Source: an uncultured Porticoccus sp.
GTDB taxonomy: Bacteria; Pseudomonadota; Gammaproteobacteria; Pseudomonadales; Porticoccaceae
Assembly: GCF_913061305.1 (NCBI RefSeq)
Contig: NZ_CAJXST010000001.1
Coordinates: forward strand, 248,001-312,000
Reading direction: 5' to 3'
Length of the DNA stretch: 64,000 bases
The stretch's first letter is position 1. Every line of letters begins with the position of its first letter. The notes below the pieces were generated by a model. The model was not told where the DNA came from, did no database searches, and saw nothing but the letters and a program-made list of their open reading frames with translations. Below are positions 42,095 to 51,565 of the stretch, in pieces. The position numbers and the translations under genes were made by a program.

Positions 42095-42757
42095 ATGACA
42101 GATTATCTGATAGCGCCCTCCATTCTCTCGGCAGATTTTGCCCGCCTGGGGGAGGAGGTGGACGCGGTTCTCGAAGCGGGTGCCGATGTTGTTCATTTTG
42201 ACGTGATGGACAACCATTATGTGCCGAATCTGACCATTGGCCCCATGGTTTGCAAGGCGTTGCGCCGCTACGGTATCCGTGCCCCGATCGATGTGCACCT
42301 GATGGTGGAACCGGTGGATCAGCTGATCGGTGACTTCGCCGAGGCCGGCGCCAGTTGGATCACCTTTCATCCAGAGGCGTCCAAACATGTGGATCGCTCG
42401 CTGCAGTTGATTCGCGATGCCGGTTGCAAGGCCGGGTTGGTGCTGAACCCGGCTACCAGTCTGGAGCCGGTGAAGTATGTGCTCGACAAGGTGGATATGT
42501 TGTTGCTGATGTCGGTCAATCCGGGCTTTGGTGGTCAGAAATTCATTCCCGCGACACTGGGTAAATTGCGTGAGGCGCGCGCGCTGATTGAAGCCAGTGG
42601 TCGCGATATCCGGCTGGAAGTTGACGGTGGGGTGACGGTCGACAATATCCGGGCGGTTGCCGATGCCGGTGCCGATACCTTTGTCGCCGGTTCGGCTATC
42701 TACGGTGCAGGGGATTACGCTGCGGCCATCGCCGCCATGCGGTCTGCATTGCGCTGA
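42095..42757 (+). CDS. rpe: Ribulose-phosphate 3-epimerase
   Basis: Interconverts ribulose-5-phosphate and xylulose-5-phosphate in the pentose phosphate pathway. A 220-residue TIM barrel with [59 protein letters not shown] and [12 protein letters not shown]. In pseudomonads gph and trpE follow rpe; here trpE follows with no gph. The ATG comes 19 bp after a tandem 18-bp repeat. Confidence 0.97.
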   Translation: MTDYLIAPSILSADFARLGEEVDAVLEAGADVVHFDVMDNHYVPNLTIGPMVCKALRRYGIRAPIDVHLMVEPVDQLIGDFAEAGASWITFHPEASKHVDRSLQLIRDAGCKAGLVLNPATSLEPVKYVLDKVDMLLLMSVNPGFGGQKFIPATLGKLREARALIEASGRDIRLEVDGGVTVDNIRAVADAGADTFVAGSAIYGAGDYAAAIAAMRSALR

Positions 42758-42833
42758 AACGCCGACGGCTTTGATGACTTTGCAGGTTCTGGTGAATCCA
42801 TTAGAATGCGTCGTCTGACTGTTGGAGGGATCC

Positions 42834-42899
42834 GTGGCATCCGGTAAAGGCCAATCCTGTAATTCTGCTCACCTCAGCTGGCGATGGCGCAGTTGCTGA
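42834..42899 (+). CDS. trpL: Candidate trp leader peptide (attenuator)
   Basis: A 21-codon frame from a GTG at 42834 to TGA at 42899, with GGAGG 5 bases upstream. It reads VASGKGQSCNSAHLSWRWRSC and holds two Trp codons separated by one Arg close to its end, as in leader peptides that sense Trp-tRNA. A hairpin GCTGC/GCAGC (42905-42921) follows and could be the terminator stem; GCAG (42889-42892) can compete by pairing with CTGC (42906-42909). No U-run follows the stem, which weakens the case. trpE starts 76 bp later. Confidence 0.5.
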   Translation: MASGKGQSCNSAHLSWRWRSC

Positions 42900-42975
42900 A
42901 CCCCGCTGCCTGAAAAGCAGCATCCTATGCCCTATTGTCTGACATATCTGCGTCCAATGACGCAAGGGAATGACC

Positions 42976-44442
42976 ATGACCCCGACAGAATTTGCCGCAC
43001 TGGCCGAGCAGAATTACAACCGTATTCCAGTAACCCGCGAGGTACTGGCCGACTTAGAAACCCCCCTGTCCTGTTACCTTAAACTGGCCAGAGGCGCCTA
43101 TTCCTACCTGTTTGAATCCGTTCAGGGCGGTGAGAAATGGGGGCGCTATTCGCTGATCGGCATGCCAGCCACCACCATTCTTAAAGTTTACGGCGATCAA
43201 CTGACCATCGAGCGCGATGGTGAGCAGCTGGTCTCGCGAAACACAGATGATCCCCTTCGGGAAATCGAGGAATTCCAGAGCAGTTACCGGATGCCCGAAC
43301 TGCCGCAGCTGCCCCGTTTTACCGGCGGGCTGGTGGGCTATTTTGGCTATGACACCGTTCGTTACATAGAACCAAGGCTGAAGAAGTCCGTACCACCGGA
43401 TGCGCTGGGCACCCCGGATATCTTGCTGATGGTGTCCGACGAAGTGGTGATCTTCGACAACCTGCTGGGCAAGTTGATCCTGGTGGTACATGAAGATGCC
43501 TCGGAGCCGAATGCCTGGAATCTCGCCCAGGCCCGTCTGGATGAGCTCGAGGCCAAGCTGGCAAACCCCCTGCCGGAATTACCCCCTCTCAAAATACAGG
43601 GCAGTGGTCTGCAGGAATCGGCATTTGTATCGAGTTTTGGCGAGCAGAACTTCAAACAGGCGGTCAACAAAATCAAGGACTATGTGCTGGCCGGTGATGT
43701 GATGCAGGTGGTTCCTTCCCAGCGTCTTTCCATGGATTTTGAGGCGGAACCGCTCAATCTGTACCGCGCATTGCGCTGCCTGAATCCCTCGCCCTATCTC
43801 TATTATCTGGATATGGATGATTTCCAGATTGCCGGTTCATCGCCGGAAATCCTGGCGCGACTCGAGGATGGCGAGGTGACCGTGAGACCGATTGCCGGGA
43901 CCCGGCGCCGCGGCCACACCCCGGAGGAAGACCGTGAGCTGGAAGCGGACATGCTCGCTGACCCCAAGGAAATTGCCGAGCACCTGATGCTGATTGATCT
44001 GGGCCGCAATGATGTGGGTCGTGTGGCGCAGACGGGGACGGTCAAACTGACCGAAAAAATGTCGGTGGAGCGTTACTCCCATGTCATGCATATCATCTCC
44101 AATGTCACCGCACAGGTCATACCGGGTACCACGGCTATTGATGTGCTTCGGGCGACACTGCCTGCGGGAACCCTGAGCGGTGCACCGAAAATTCGCGCCA
44201 TGGAAATCATCGACGAACTGGAACCGGTCAAGCGCGGTGTTTACGGCGGCGCGGTGGGTTATATCGGCTGGAATGGCAATATGGATACCGCCATTGCCAT
44301 CCGCACGGCGGTGATCAAGGACGGCAAGCTGTACGTGCAGGCCGGTGCCGGTATTGTGGCGGACTCGGTGCCGGAACTGGAGTGGAAGGAAACCATGAAC
44401 AAGGCCCGGGCCATTTTCCGCGCGGCGGATCTGGTGATATGA
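42976..44442 (+). CDS. trpE: Anthranilate synthase component I
   Basis: Converts chorismate to anthranilate with the TrpG glutaminase. About 488 residues from ATG 42976 ([12 protein letters not shown]), 6 bases after AAGGGA; ATG 42970 is too close to it. The N-terminal feedback site includes [23 protein letters not shown] (LExS-type motif appears as LETP), and the C-terminal chorismate domain has [49 protein letters not shown] and [12 protein letters not shown]. trpG is not next to it, as in P. aeruginosa, where trpE is split from trpGDC. Confidence 0.96.
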   Translation: MTPTEFAALAEQNYNRIPVTREVLADLETPLSCYLKLARGAYSYLFESVQGGEKWGRYSLIGMPATTILKVYGDQLTIERDGEQLVSRNTDDPLREIEEFQSSYRMPELPQLPRFTGGLVGYFGYDTVRYIEPRLKKSVPPDALGTPDILLMVSDEVVIFDNLLGKLILVVHEDASEPNAWNLAQARLDELEAKLANPLPELPPLKIQGSGLQESAFVSSFGEQNFKQAVNKIKDYVLAGDVMQVVPSQRLSMDFEAEPLNLYRALRCLNPSPYLYYLDMDDFQIAGSSPEILARLEDGEVTVRPIAGTRRRGHTPEEDRELEADMLADPKEIAEHLMLIDLGRNDVGRVAQTGTVKLTEKMSVERYSHVMHIISNVTAQVIPGTTAIDVLRATLPAGTLSGAPKIRAMEIIDELEPVKRGVYGGAVGYIGWNGNMDTAIAIRTAVIKDGKLYVQAGAGIVADSVPELEWKETMNKARAIFRAADLVI

Positions 44443-44496
44443 GGAACTCGCTCATCATGCCGGTGGGCGACAACCGTACAGGATTGTCTGGGGCAA

Positions 44497-45564
44497 TTAC
44501 CCGGCCAAATCCTCCAAATACCGAACCAGCTTGGGGGTAATCTCCTTGGCGCTGCGGGCGGCGCCAATCAGCGTCGCGGAGCCGGGACTTGCCCAGTCAC
44601 CATAGCCAAACAACCACAACCGGGGTTCTTTGTCCGCCTGGCCTGCTGTCACCTGAACCTGCCCGTTTTCTTCAATGACACCCAGCGGTTCTAGGTGATC
44701 GAGTGCTGGCCGGAAGCCGGTGCACCAGATGACGGCATCAATTGACTCTGCCGAGCCATCCGGCCACTTGACGCCCGTTTCGGTGAAACTGGCAAACGGC
44801 CTTTGGCTGTCAAGAATGCCCCTGTCCCGGGCCGCCTTCACGGGGGGCACCATGACAATGTCACCGATGCCACCCACGGCAGCACCTTCCGCATCTCCCC
44901 TGAGCCGGGCTGTGGCACGCTCAAACAGAACACGACCATCCACCTCATCGGGCAGAAATACCGGCTCTGACTGGGTTACCCAGGTGGCGTCCGCCACCTC
45001 TGCCACTTCGGCAAAAATCTGTGCGCCGGAATTGCCACCGCCGACCACCAGTACACGCTGGTCCCGGAAGTCATCGGGCGTTCGATAATCTGCGGAGTGA
45101 AGCTGTTTGCCCCGGTACTTTGCTTGCCCGGGATAGTCGGGAACATAAGGGTGACTCCAGGTGCCGGTGGCGCTGGCCACGGTGCGTGCACGCCACTGGT
45201 ACTTGCCATCGGATACCCGCAGGCAATTGTTGTCCTCCTCTCGGGTTACGCTGTTGACCTGGTGGGGGCGATACACCGGTAGTGCGTAGTGCTGTTCATA
45301 CCTGGCCAGGTAAGCCAGTACGTTGTTGCGATGGGGATAATCTTTCGTGTCGTCGTCTTGCTGCATCACAATGCCCGGTAGTGAGCTGTAGGCTGCCGGT
45401 GAGAAAAGCCGCAATGAATCCCAGGTATGCAGCCAGGCCCCTCCGGACCTGCCTTGATTGTCGAGAATAATGAAATCCAGTTTGGCTTTTTTCAGAAAAT
45501 AGCCAACGGCGAGCGCCGCCTGACCGCCGCCAATGATCACAACGTCGAATACTTTTGTACCCAT
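44497..45564 (-). CDS. ArsO-like flavin-dependent monooxygenase
   Basis: A 355-residue FAD/NAD(P) oxidoreductase. The first dinucleotide fold is VVIIGGGQAALAVGYFL and the second VLVVGGGNSGAQIFAEV; LHTWDSLRLFSPAAYSSLPG and WCTGFRPAL are typical of the small monooxygenases named ArsO in arsenic gene clusters. It lies about 2 kb past the end of the arsenic operon on the same strand, separated by cbpA/cbpM. An arsenic role is therefore only suggested. The 228 bp between it and cbpM show no clear promoter. Confidence 0.75.
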   Translation of the reverse strand: MGTKVFDVVIIGGGQAALAVGYFLKKAKLDFIILDNQGRSGGAWLHTWDSLRLFSPAAYSSLPGIVMQQDDDTKDYPHRNNVLAYLARYEQHYALPVYRPHQVNSVTREEDNNCLRVSDGKYQWRARTVASATGTWSHPYVPDYPGQAKYRGKQLHSADYRTPDDFRDQRVLVVGGGNSGAQIFAEVAEVADATWVTQSEPVFLPDEVDGRVLFERATARLRGDAEGAAVGGIGDIVMVPPVKAARDRGILDSQRPFASFTETGVKWPDGSAESIDAVIWCTGFRPALDHLEPLGVIEENGQVQVTAGQADKEPRLWLFGYGDWASPGSATLIGAARSAKEITPKLVRYLEDLAG

Positions 45565-45792
45565 TCATACTCCTTTTGGTTGGTGACGCTCATCCCGCTC
45601 CCTGTTCCCCGGACAGTGTTCAGTAAAAGCGGACGACTCACACCGCAAGGTAATCTGCTGGATACCGAACCGCCGCTGGGTTTCAATCCGGATCTCTTCA
45701 TATCAGCATTTCTCACAATAAAACCCCAGGCAGCGCAACAGGTCTCCCGTCAGCAAGATAAACAATGCCAGGCATACTCTGGCTCCGGGAGC

Positions 45793-46146
45793 CTATGAAT
45801 CACCGGGAACCTGTTGGGTGCCCAGTTGCCGCTGCAGGGAGTCCACCTGTTGGCGCAGTTCCCGCAGTTGGGCCATTAAGTCCATGGCAACTGCAACGCC
45901 TTGCCAGTCGAGCTCAAGCTCACGTCTCAGGCGCAGGGCCTGATGCAGCGCCGGCACCGCCGTTGTCCGAAACCGCCACTGGTCCGATGCCACGACCGAG
46001 GGTGTTATCAGCCCGATATCCACCAGTTCAATCAACAGTGGCGGCTCCAGACCGCAGCGCTCACAGAGCTCGTTCAGACTCAGCCAGGCCTCTGTCTCAG
46101 ACAGTTGATGTTCCTCGATAACGATGGTGGTAATGTCAGCACTCAT
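45793..46146 (-). CDS. cbpM: Chaperone modulator CbpM
   Basis: A MerR-HTH-like small protein that binds and restrains the J-domain of CbpA. About 117 residues from ATG 46146 (MSADITTIVIEE), or 46152; either way it overlaps the cbpA end. WLSLNELCERCGLEPPLLIELVDIGLITP is the helical recognition part and LRELRQQVDSLQRQLG the C-terminal coiled coil. A small inverted repeat GGCTCC/GGAGCC (45781-45793) sits right after the stop. Confidence 0.85.
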   Translation of the reverse strand: MSADITTIVIEEHQLSETEAWLSLNELCERCGLEPPLLIELVDIGLITPSVVASDQWRFRTTAVPALHQALRLRRELELDWQGVAVAMDLMAQLRELRQQVDSLQRQLGTQQVPGDS

Positions 46147-47102
46147 AACCATTTCTCCAGCGATTTCCTCGGATTGAATGAGGCTTCCTCTTCGGCCAAT
46201 TCCCGGTACAGCGTTTCAGCTTTGGACGAATGCCGGGATGGCAATGTTACCTGCACATTGACGATCAGGTCTCCGGCCGGGTTTCGGCCCAACCCTCGCC
46301 CCTTGAGACGGAGCTTTTTACCGCTGACCGAGTCTTTGGGGATGGTCAGCCTGACCGCCCCCGTCGCGGTCGGCACCTCCACCTTGGCACCCAGTGCGGC
46401 CTCCCAGGGGGCAACCGGCAGGGTCAGCAAAATATCCCGGCCGTCAACGGCAAACAGCGGGTGCGGTACCAACTCGATTTCCAGGAACAGATCACCGGCT
46501 ACTCCATCCCCATAACCGGAGCCCCCCTGGCCGGCCAGGCGAATGTGTTGCCCGGAAACAACACCGGCAGGAATCTTTACATTGAGGGTTTTGGTTTTAG
46601 CGTGCAGATGACCCTGGGCGTCGACGGTCGGCACCTCCAGCGTGAGGGTTCGCTGTCCACCCTGAACCGCCTCTTCCAGAAACAAGGCTAACCGGTAATG
46701 CAGATCCTGCCCCCGGTGGCTGAAAGAGGAGGTCCGGTCGTGATCTCCGCTCGGCCGGTATCCGCCAGCACCGGCCCCGCCAGCGCCAAAAACAGATTCA
46801 AAAAAGTCATTGAATCGGCGGCTGGCTTCCTCTTGGCTCATATCTGCGCCAGCCCCCGCACCACCTCGCTGCCCGCCCCCGGAGGCGCGCAGGGCCCTGA
46901 TCTGATCGTACTCGGCGCGTTTTTCGACATCGTTGAGCACCGCATAGGCCTCACCGATGTCTTTAAACTTTGCCTCGGCATCCGGTTCTTTACTGACATC
47001 GGGATGAAACTTTCGAGCCAGTTTGCGATAGGCCTGTTTGATCTCTGCCGGTGAGGCCTGTTCGGCCACGCCCATCACCTTGTAATAGTCTTTGAAATCC
47101 AT
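46143..47102 (-). CDS. cbpA: DnaJ-like co-chaperone CbpA
   Basis: A class B J-protein of 319 residues. The J domain carries DYYKVMGVAEQASPAEIKQAYRK in parts and the HPD motif in FHPDVSKEPD; a Gly-rich linker ([14 protein letters not shown]) and two beta C-terminal substrate domains (HRGQDLHYRLALFLEEA, LFLEIELVPHPLFAVDGRDI) follow. There is no zinc finger. It stimulates DnaK and pairs with the overlapping cbpM downstream. Confidence 0.93.
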   Translation of the reverse strand: MDFKDYYKVMGVAEQASPAEIKQAYRKLARKFHPDVSKEPDAEAKFKDIGEAYAVLNDVEKRAEYDQIRALRASGGGQRGGAGAGADMSQEEASRRFNDFFESVFGAGGAGAGGYRPSGDHDRTSSFSHRGQDLHYRLALFLEEAVQGGQRTLTLEVPTVDAQGHLHAKTKTLNVKIPAGVVSGQHIRLAGQGGSGYGDGVAGDLFLEIELVPHPLFAVDGRDILLTLPVAPWEAALGAKVEVPTATGAVRLTIPKDSVSGKKLRLKGRGLGRNPAGDLIVNVQVTLPSRHSSKAETLYRELAEEEASFNPRKSLEKWL

Positions 47103-47441
47103 AGAGTCAGTTGTCTCCCTTGGATAATCGAACCTGCCGTGCCTCCTACCGAGCCAAGGAACAAGCGGATCAGTTTCTGCCCGGTTCCACCCGACACCCT
47201 GCGATTCCCACCGTGGCTACCCGTGCGACGGTATTGAAAACCGTGCCGTATTGCTTCACGTTTCCGTCCAGTAGTTCAAGACGGTGCGCAGCCTCGTCGC
47301 TGTCCACCAGTGTTTCATGGTCAAGGGGCTCCATCTTTGGCGGTGCAGCCTCATGAACCAGACCCGGTACTTCATTAGAATAGCACTCAAAAAAGTGCAG
47401 TGCGGGCGATTCCATCGAATCAGTGATGTCCCGGGTTGACG
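47103..47441 (-). other. Gap with one unrecognised 81-codon frame
   Basis: Between acr3 and cbpA, only one minus-strand frame (47170-47415) of 81 codons is found. It starts MESPALHFFECYSNEVPG and ends CRVEPGRN, and matches nothing I know. A small hairpin GCACT/AGTGC (47383-47398) lies inside it and could instead end the arsenic operon transcript. Coding status is doubtful; it could be a small protein or a decayed remnant. Confidence 0.25.
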
Positions 47442-48542
47442 CTATGACCCTGGATAGGTGTTCGCCTTGGTCGTGGGAAACCAGCTACTGGTCCGATTGG
47501 CGAAGGCTACCAGCGAGAGCATCACCGGTACTTCCACCAGCACGCCGACCACGGTCACCAGCGCTGCGCCGGAGTTAAGCCCAAACAGGCCGATAGCAAC
47601 TGCTACCGCCAGCTCAAAGAAGTTGGAGGTGCCGATCAGGGCGCAGGGCGCGGCAACATTGAACGGTACTCGCCAGAAATAGGCCGCTGCGTAGGCGATG
47701 GCAAAAATACCGTAGGACTGGATCAGCAGAGGTATGGCAATCAGCGCAATCAGCAGGGGTTGATCGAGAATGATCTGCCCCTGAAAGCCAAACAGCAGTA
47801 CCACCGTCGCCAGTAGCCCCAGTACTGACAGTGGCTTGATGCGTGAGATAAAGCGTGAGATCTGGGCTTCACCTTGAACCCCGGGACTGGAGTTGCGGAT
47901 CAGGTGCATCCTGGTCAGGGTGCCTGCCACCAGGGGAAGGACCACATACAGCACTACCGACAACAGCAGCGTCTCCCAGGGTACGCTGATGTCGGTAACA
48001 CCCAATAGCAGGGCGACGATCGGTGCGAAGGCAAAAATCATGATGACGTCGTTGAGAGACACCTGCACCAGAGTATAGGTGGCATCCCCCCGGGTCAGTT
48101 GCGACCAGATAAATACCATGGCCGTGCAGGGGGCGGCGCCCAGCAAAATCATGCCGGCGATGTACTGGCTGGCGTTGGCGGGGTCGATCAGGTCGGCGAA
48201 GACAAACTCAAAAAACAAGACGCCCAATGCGGCCATGGTGAAGGGTTTGATCAGCCAGTTGACCACCAGGGTGATCACCAGGCCCTTGGGCCGTTCATGG
48301 ATGCGCTTGAGACTGGTGAAATCCACCGACACCATCATCGGGTAAACCATGAACCAGATCAGCACCGCCACGATAAAATTGACCGAGCCGTACTCCAGCC
48401 CGGCGAGCAGCTGGAAGGTGTCCGGCAGCAGGGTTCCCAGCGCCAGTCCGGCAATAATGCAGAGCAGTACCCACAGTGACAGGTAGCGCTCAAACAGGCT
48501 GAGTGGAGACGCGGCGAGTTTACTGGATGGGGTTTCTGTCAT
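47442..48542 (-). CDS. acr3: ACR3 family arsenite efflux transporter
   Basis: A 366-residue, ten-helix inner-membrane exporter of arsenite driven by proton motive force. It has [14 protein letters not shown], the conserved Cys in [34 protein letters not shown] and the acidic residue in [18 protein letters not shown]. It is the last gene of the arsenic operon. Arsenate is handled upstream by GAPDH/ArsJ, so ACR3 covers trivalent arsenic. Confidence 0.94.
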   Translation of the reverse strand: MTETPSSKLAASPLSLFERYLSLWVLLCIIAGLALGTLLPDTFQLLAGLEYGSVNFIVAVLIWFMVYPMMVSVDFTSLKRIHERPKGLVITLVVNWLIKPFTMAALGVLFFEFVFADLIDPANASQYIAGMILLGAAPCTAMVFIWSQLTRGDATYTLVQVSLNDVIMIFAFAPIVALLLGVTDISVPWETLLLSVVLYVVLPLVAGTLTRMHLIRNSSPGVQGEAQISRFISRIKPLSVLGLLATVVLLFGFQGQIILDQPLLIALIAIPLLIQSYGIFAIAYAAAYFWRVPFNVAAPCALIGTSNFFELAVAVAIGLFGLNSGAALVTVVGVLVEVPVMLSLVAFANRTSSWFPTTKANTYPGS

Positions 48543-48598
48543 AGCGGGTACTCTATAAGCTGCAAAATTGTTATTGATATCAACCGGTCAATGGCGCT

Positions 48599-48829
48599 TC
48601 AGCTCAGCAGCGCCTTGACCTCATCGGCAGACGACACCTTTCCTTCGATGACAATATCACCATCGATGGCCAGCGCCGGGGTGCGCATGATGCCGGCATC
48701 GATAATGGCATTGGTGTCTGTGACCTTCTCCACCTCATAGGTCAGATTCAGAGAGCTCGCGGCGGCTTCTGCATTGGCCGTGAGCTGTTTGCACTTGGCA
48801 CAACCTGAGCCATAGATCGTTAATTTCAT
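48599..48829 (-). CDS. Small thioredoxin-fold protein (redox-active disulfide)
   Basis: A 76-residue single thioredoxin-like domain. The active site is CAKC (C10 and C13) in IYGSGCAKCKQLT, and IMRTPALAIDGDIVIEG holds the cis-Pro. It belongs to the family of small redox proteins often encoded next to DUF318 permeases in metal loci, as here (56 bp from the permease gene). A role in keeping permease Cys reduced is inference. Confidence 0.88.
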   Translation of the reverse strand: MKLTIYGSGCAKCKQLTANAEAAASSLNLTYEVEKVTDTNAIIDAGIMRTPALAIDGDIVIEGKVSSADEVKALLS

Positions 48830-48885
48830 GGGTTGTTACTCCTGTCTTGTTGTTGCGAGATGTTGTCGAAAATGATTTCGACGTC

Positions 48886-50202
48886 TTACCAGAAATTACC
48901 GTAGATGACGCCGGTGGTTGTTGCCATGACCACCACCAGGCCACAGTACACCAGCGTTTTTTGTGTGCCGAGCACCGTGCGGATCACCAGCATGTTGGGT
49001 AGTGACAGGGCCGGCCCGGCCAGCAGCAGCGCCAGGGCGGGCCCCTTGCCCATGCCGGCGCCCATCAGGGCATCGACAATCGGCACTTCGGTGAGTGTTG
49101 AAAAATACATCAGTGCACCGAGTACGGAGGCAATTGCTGTCGATGTCAGGGAATTGTCGCCAACGGCAGCGCCCACCCATGCGGAGGGTATGATGCCCTC
49201 GTGGCCCGGACGGCCGAGGGCAAAGCCGGCAACAAATACCCCGGCCAGCAGCAACGGCAGTATCTGCTTGGCAAAATCCCAGCTTTGCGCAGCCCATTCG
49301 CGGTCGCTGTCACGCAATGCCGAGATCAGCATCAGTCCGGCAATGCCGAGCGCGAATGGCAATTCCTGTGCACCGGGTACTGCCAGGGCGGCAACCACAA
49401 CGACCGCCGCCAGCATTAGTAATTGTGATACAGGCCATTGCCAGCGCCAGACCAGCAGGGCGCCAAGCGCCAGGGACAAAAGCGCGGTTATCTGCCATTT
49501 CCACTGATAGATCTGCATCCAGACAGCGCTGTCGGCAGCGGCCCAGTTGGCAAATACCAGAATACCGACCATCAACATGAAGAAGGTGACGATGACACCG
49601 GTGGGTTTATCCGCGTTGTCGCCACCAAAGCCGCGGCCGTTGGTGCTGGCTCGCTGGGCTTCCTCCCTGCGGTAGATCAGGTGCATGATGGTGCCGATTA
49701 CGATGGAAAAAACAATGGCCCCGACGGCCCGGGCAATGCCGATCTCGGCGCCGAGTACCTTGGCCGTGACGACAATGGCCATGATATTGATGGCTGGGCC
49801 CGAGTAGAGGAATGCAATCGCTGCACCCAGGCCGGCGCCGCGTTTGTAAATGCCACCGAACAGGGGCAGTACAGTGCAGGAGCATACCGCCAGCAGAGTG
49901 CCCGACACCGATGCCACACCAAAAGCCACCGGTTTGGAGGCCTGCGGCCCCAGGTGGCGCATCACCGCCCCCTGACTGATATAAGCGGCCATCGCACCGG
50001 CAATCAGGAAAGCTGGCAGCAAACACAGGATAACGTGCTCACGGGCATACCAGTTGGTCAGGTAAATGGCTTCCAGCACCGCATTGTCAAAGCGTTCGGT
50101 GCCTGCCGGGATGAAATAGATTGCCAAAAATACTGCCAGCATGGACGCAAGCAGGTACGTCTGGCGGGGGTTGTTGCGGTACAGTTCAAGCAAGCGGGTC
50201 AT
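48886..50202 (-). CDS. ArsP-like permease (DUF318 family)
   Basis: A 438-residue membrane permease starting at ATG 50202 (MTRLLELYRNNPRQ); the frame upstream is arsJ in another frame. It has about ten helices. The Cys motif VCSCTVLPLFGGIYKRGAG and the paired motif FLYSGPAINIMAI with a second GPALSLPNMLVIR match the family that includes ArsP, which exports trivalent organoarsenicals. It overlaps the arsJ stop by 4 bp. The substrate here is not proven; other DUF318 proteins have no known substrate. Confidence 0.82.
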   Translation of the reverse strand: MTRLLELYRNNPRQTYLLASMLAVFLAIYFIPAGTERFDNAVLEAIYLTNWYAREHVILCLLPAFLIAGAMAAYISQGAVMRHLGPQASKPVAFGVASVSGTLLAVCSCTVLPLFGGIYKRGAGLGAAIAFLYSGPAINIMAIVVTAKVLGAEIGIARAVGAIVFSIVIGTIMHLIYRREEAQRASTNGRGFGGDNADKPTGVIVTFFMLMVGILVFANWAAADSAVWMQIYQWKWQITALLSLALGALLVWRWQWPVSQLLMLAAVVVVAALAVPGAQELPFALGIAGLMLISALRDSDREWAAQSWDFAKQILPLLLAGVFVAGFALGRPGHEGIIPSAWVGAAVGDNSLTSTAIASVLGALMYFSTLTEVPIVDALMGAGMGKGPALALLLAGPALSLPNMLVIRTVLGTQKTLVYCGLVVVMATTTGVIYGNFW

Positions 50203-51467
50203 TGCGGTATTTTTTCCTGATGCTCGGGTTCCTGCGGTCCGGGGCGTGCTCTTTTGGGCAGGCCCAGTGAAATGATCAGGGTGGCAACCAGCATGCCGCC
50301 GGAAATCCACAGGCAGGCAGCCAGACCGGTTGTGCCCTGGCCGGCCAGCTGAAAGACCCAGCCCGAGAGCACCGTGCCGATCAGCCGTCCCATGGCGTTG
50401 GCCATGTAGTAGAAGCCCACATCCAGCGACACACCGTCACTGCCAGCATAGCTGACGATCAGGTAACTGTGGAGCGAAGAGTTGACTGCAAACAGGACGC
50501 CGAACAGCAGCAGGCCACCAATCAGGATCAGGGCAGGATGCATCTCCGTTACCCCCAGTCCCAGAGCAATCAATACCGGCAAAACAGCCAGACCCGCTGC
50601 CCAGAGGGTGGCCGACCGGCCATCTGGCACTGACTCCCGGTCCCCTCCGGTAATACGCGGGGCGATCGCCTGCACTGCGCCGTAGCCAATGACCCAGAGG
50701 GCCAGAAATCCACCGGTTTGCATGTGGCTCCAGCCCAGGGTTTGCGACAGGAATACCGGCAGGGCCACCACGAACCAGACATCCCGGGCGCCGAACAGCA
50801 GCATGCGTGCGGCGGAGAGAATGTTGATGGCACGGCTTTTGGAAAAAATATCGCGGAATCTGGGTTTGCTGCTTGCCTTGCCGAGATCTTTTTTCAGGAA
50901 GACCATACTTGCCAGCCAGACCAGCGCCAGGACTGCAGCCATCGCCCCGACGGCACCGGTAAATCCCAGCCACATCAGCAGCACCCCGCCAAGGAAGAAC
51001 CCCGCGCCCTTGAGGGCATTTTTTGAACCGGTGAGGATCGCCACCCACTTGTAGAGCAGGCCCTGCGCATTGACAGGCACCAATAGCTTGATCGAGCTTT
51101 TGGCGCTCATCTTGTTCAGGTCCTTGGCGATGCCGGACATGGCCTGGGCCGCCATTACCCAGGGTACGGTCAGCATTGCCGCCGGTACCAGCAACATGGC
51201 CAGGGCGACGACCTGCAGTGCCAGCCCGAAATTCATGGTGCGATTGAGCCCGAGATGAGCGCCGAGCCAGCCCCCCACCAGGTTGGTGATGACGCCAAAA
51301 ATCTCGTAAAACAGGAACAGCAGCGCGATTTCCAGCGGTGAGTAACCCAGCCCATGGAAGTGCAGCACCACCAGCATGCGGAGGGCGCCGTCAGTCAGTG
51401 TGAAGGCCCAGTAGTTGCCGGTCACCACCAGGTACTGACGGATCGCCGGGGAGAGTTGGCTCAGCAT
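50199..51467 (-). CDS. arsJ: Arsenic efflux MFS transporter ArsJ
   Basis: A 422-residue major facilitator that exports 1-arseno-3-phosphoglycerate, which then breaks down outside to arsenate. Start at 51467 (MLSQLSPAIRQYLVVTGNYW), since the frame upstream is the 16-bp repeat. Seen are twelve helices, TDGALRMLVVLHFHGLGYSPLEIALLF-type family start, AQAMSGIAKDLNKMSAKSSIKLL, LTGSKNALKGAGFFLGG and DVGFYYMANAMGRLIGT. It lies right after the GAPDH that makes its substrate, the defining pair of the system. Confidence 0.93.
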   Translation of the reverse strand: MLSQLSPAIRQYLVVTGNYWAFTLTDGALRMLVVLHFHGLGYSPLEIALLFLFYEIFGVITNLVGGWLGAHLGLNRTMNFGLALQVVALAMLLVPAAMLTVPWVMAAQAMSGIAKDLNKMSAKSSIKLLVPVNAQGLLYKWVAILTGSKNALKGAGFFLGGVLLMWLGFTGAVGAMAAVLALVWLASMVFLKKDLGKASSKPRFRDIFSKSRAINILSAARMLLFGARDVWFVVALPVFLSQTLGWSHMQTGGFLALWVIGYGAVQAIAPRITGGDRESVPDGRSATLWAAGLAVLPVLIALGLGVTEMHPALILIGGLLLFGVLFAVNSSLHSYLIVSYAGSDGVSLDVGFYYMANAMGRLIGTVLSGWVFQLAGQGTTGLAACLWISGGMLVATLIISLGLPKRARPGPQEPEHQEKIPQ

Positions 51468-51485
51468 GGTTATGCGCCTTTTTCC

Positions 51486-51565
51486 AAGTGGCTTGGTTGG
51501 TAAGTGGCCCGGTTGATAAGTGCTTTGGTTTCTAGGTGCTTTGGCCTCTAGGTGCTTTGGTCCGA
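51486..51565. repeat. Five 16-bp degenerate tandem units between gapdh and arsJ
   Basis: Units begin at 51486, 51502, 51518, 51534 and 51550, each exactly 16 bp: AAGTGGCTTGGTTGGT, AAGTGGCCCGGTTGAT, AAGTGCTTTGGTTTCT, AGGTGCTTTGGCCTCT and AGGTGCTTTGGTCCGA. The last unit overlaps the final codons and stop of the GAPDH gene, and the array fills the gap to arsJ. Confidence 0.9.
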
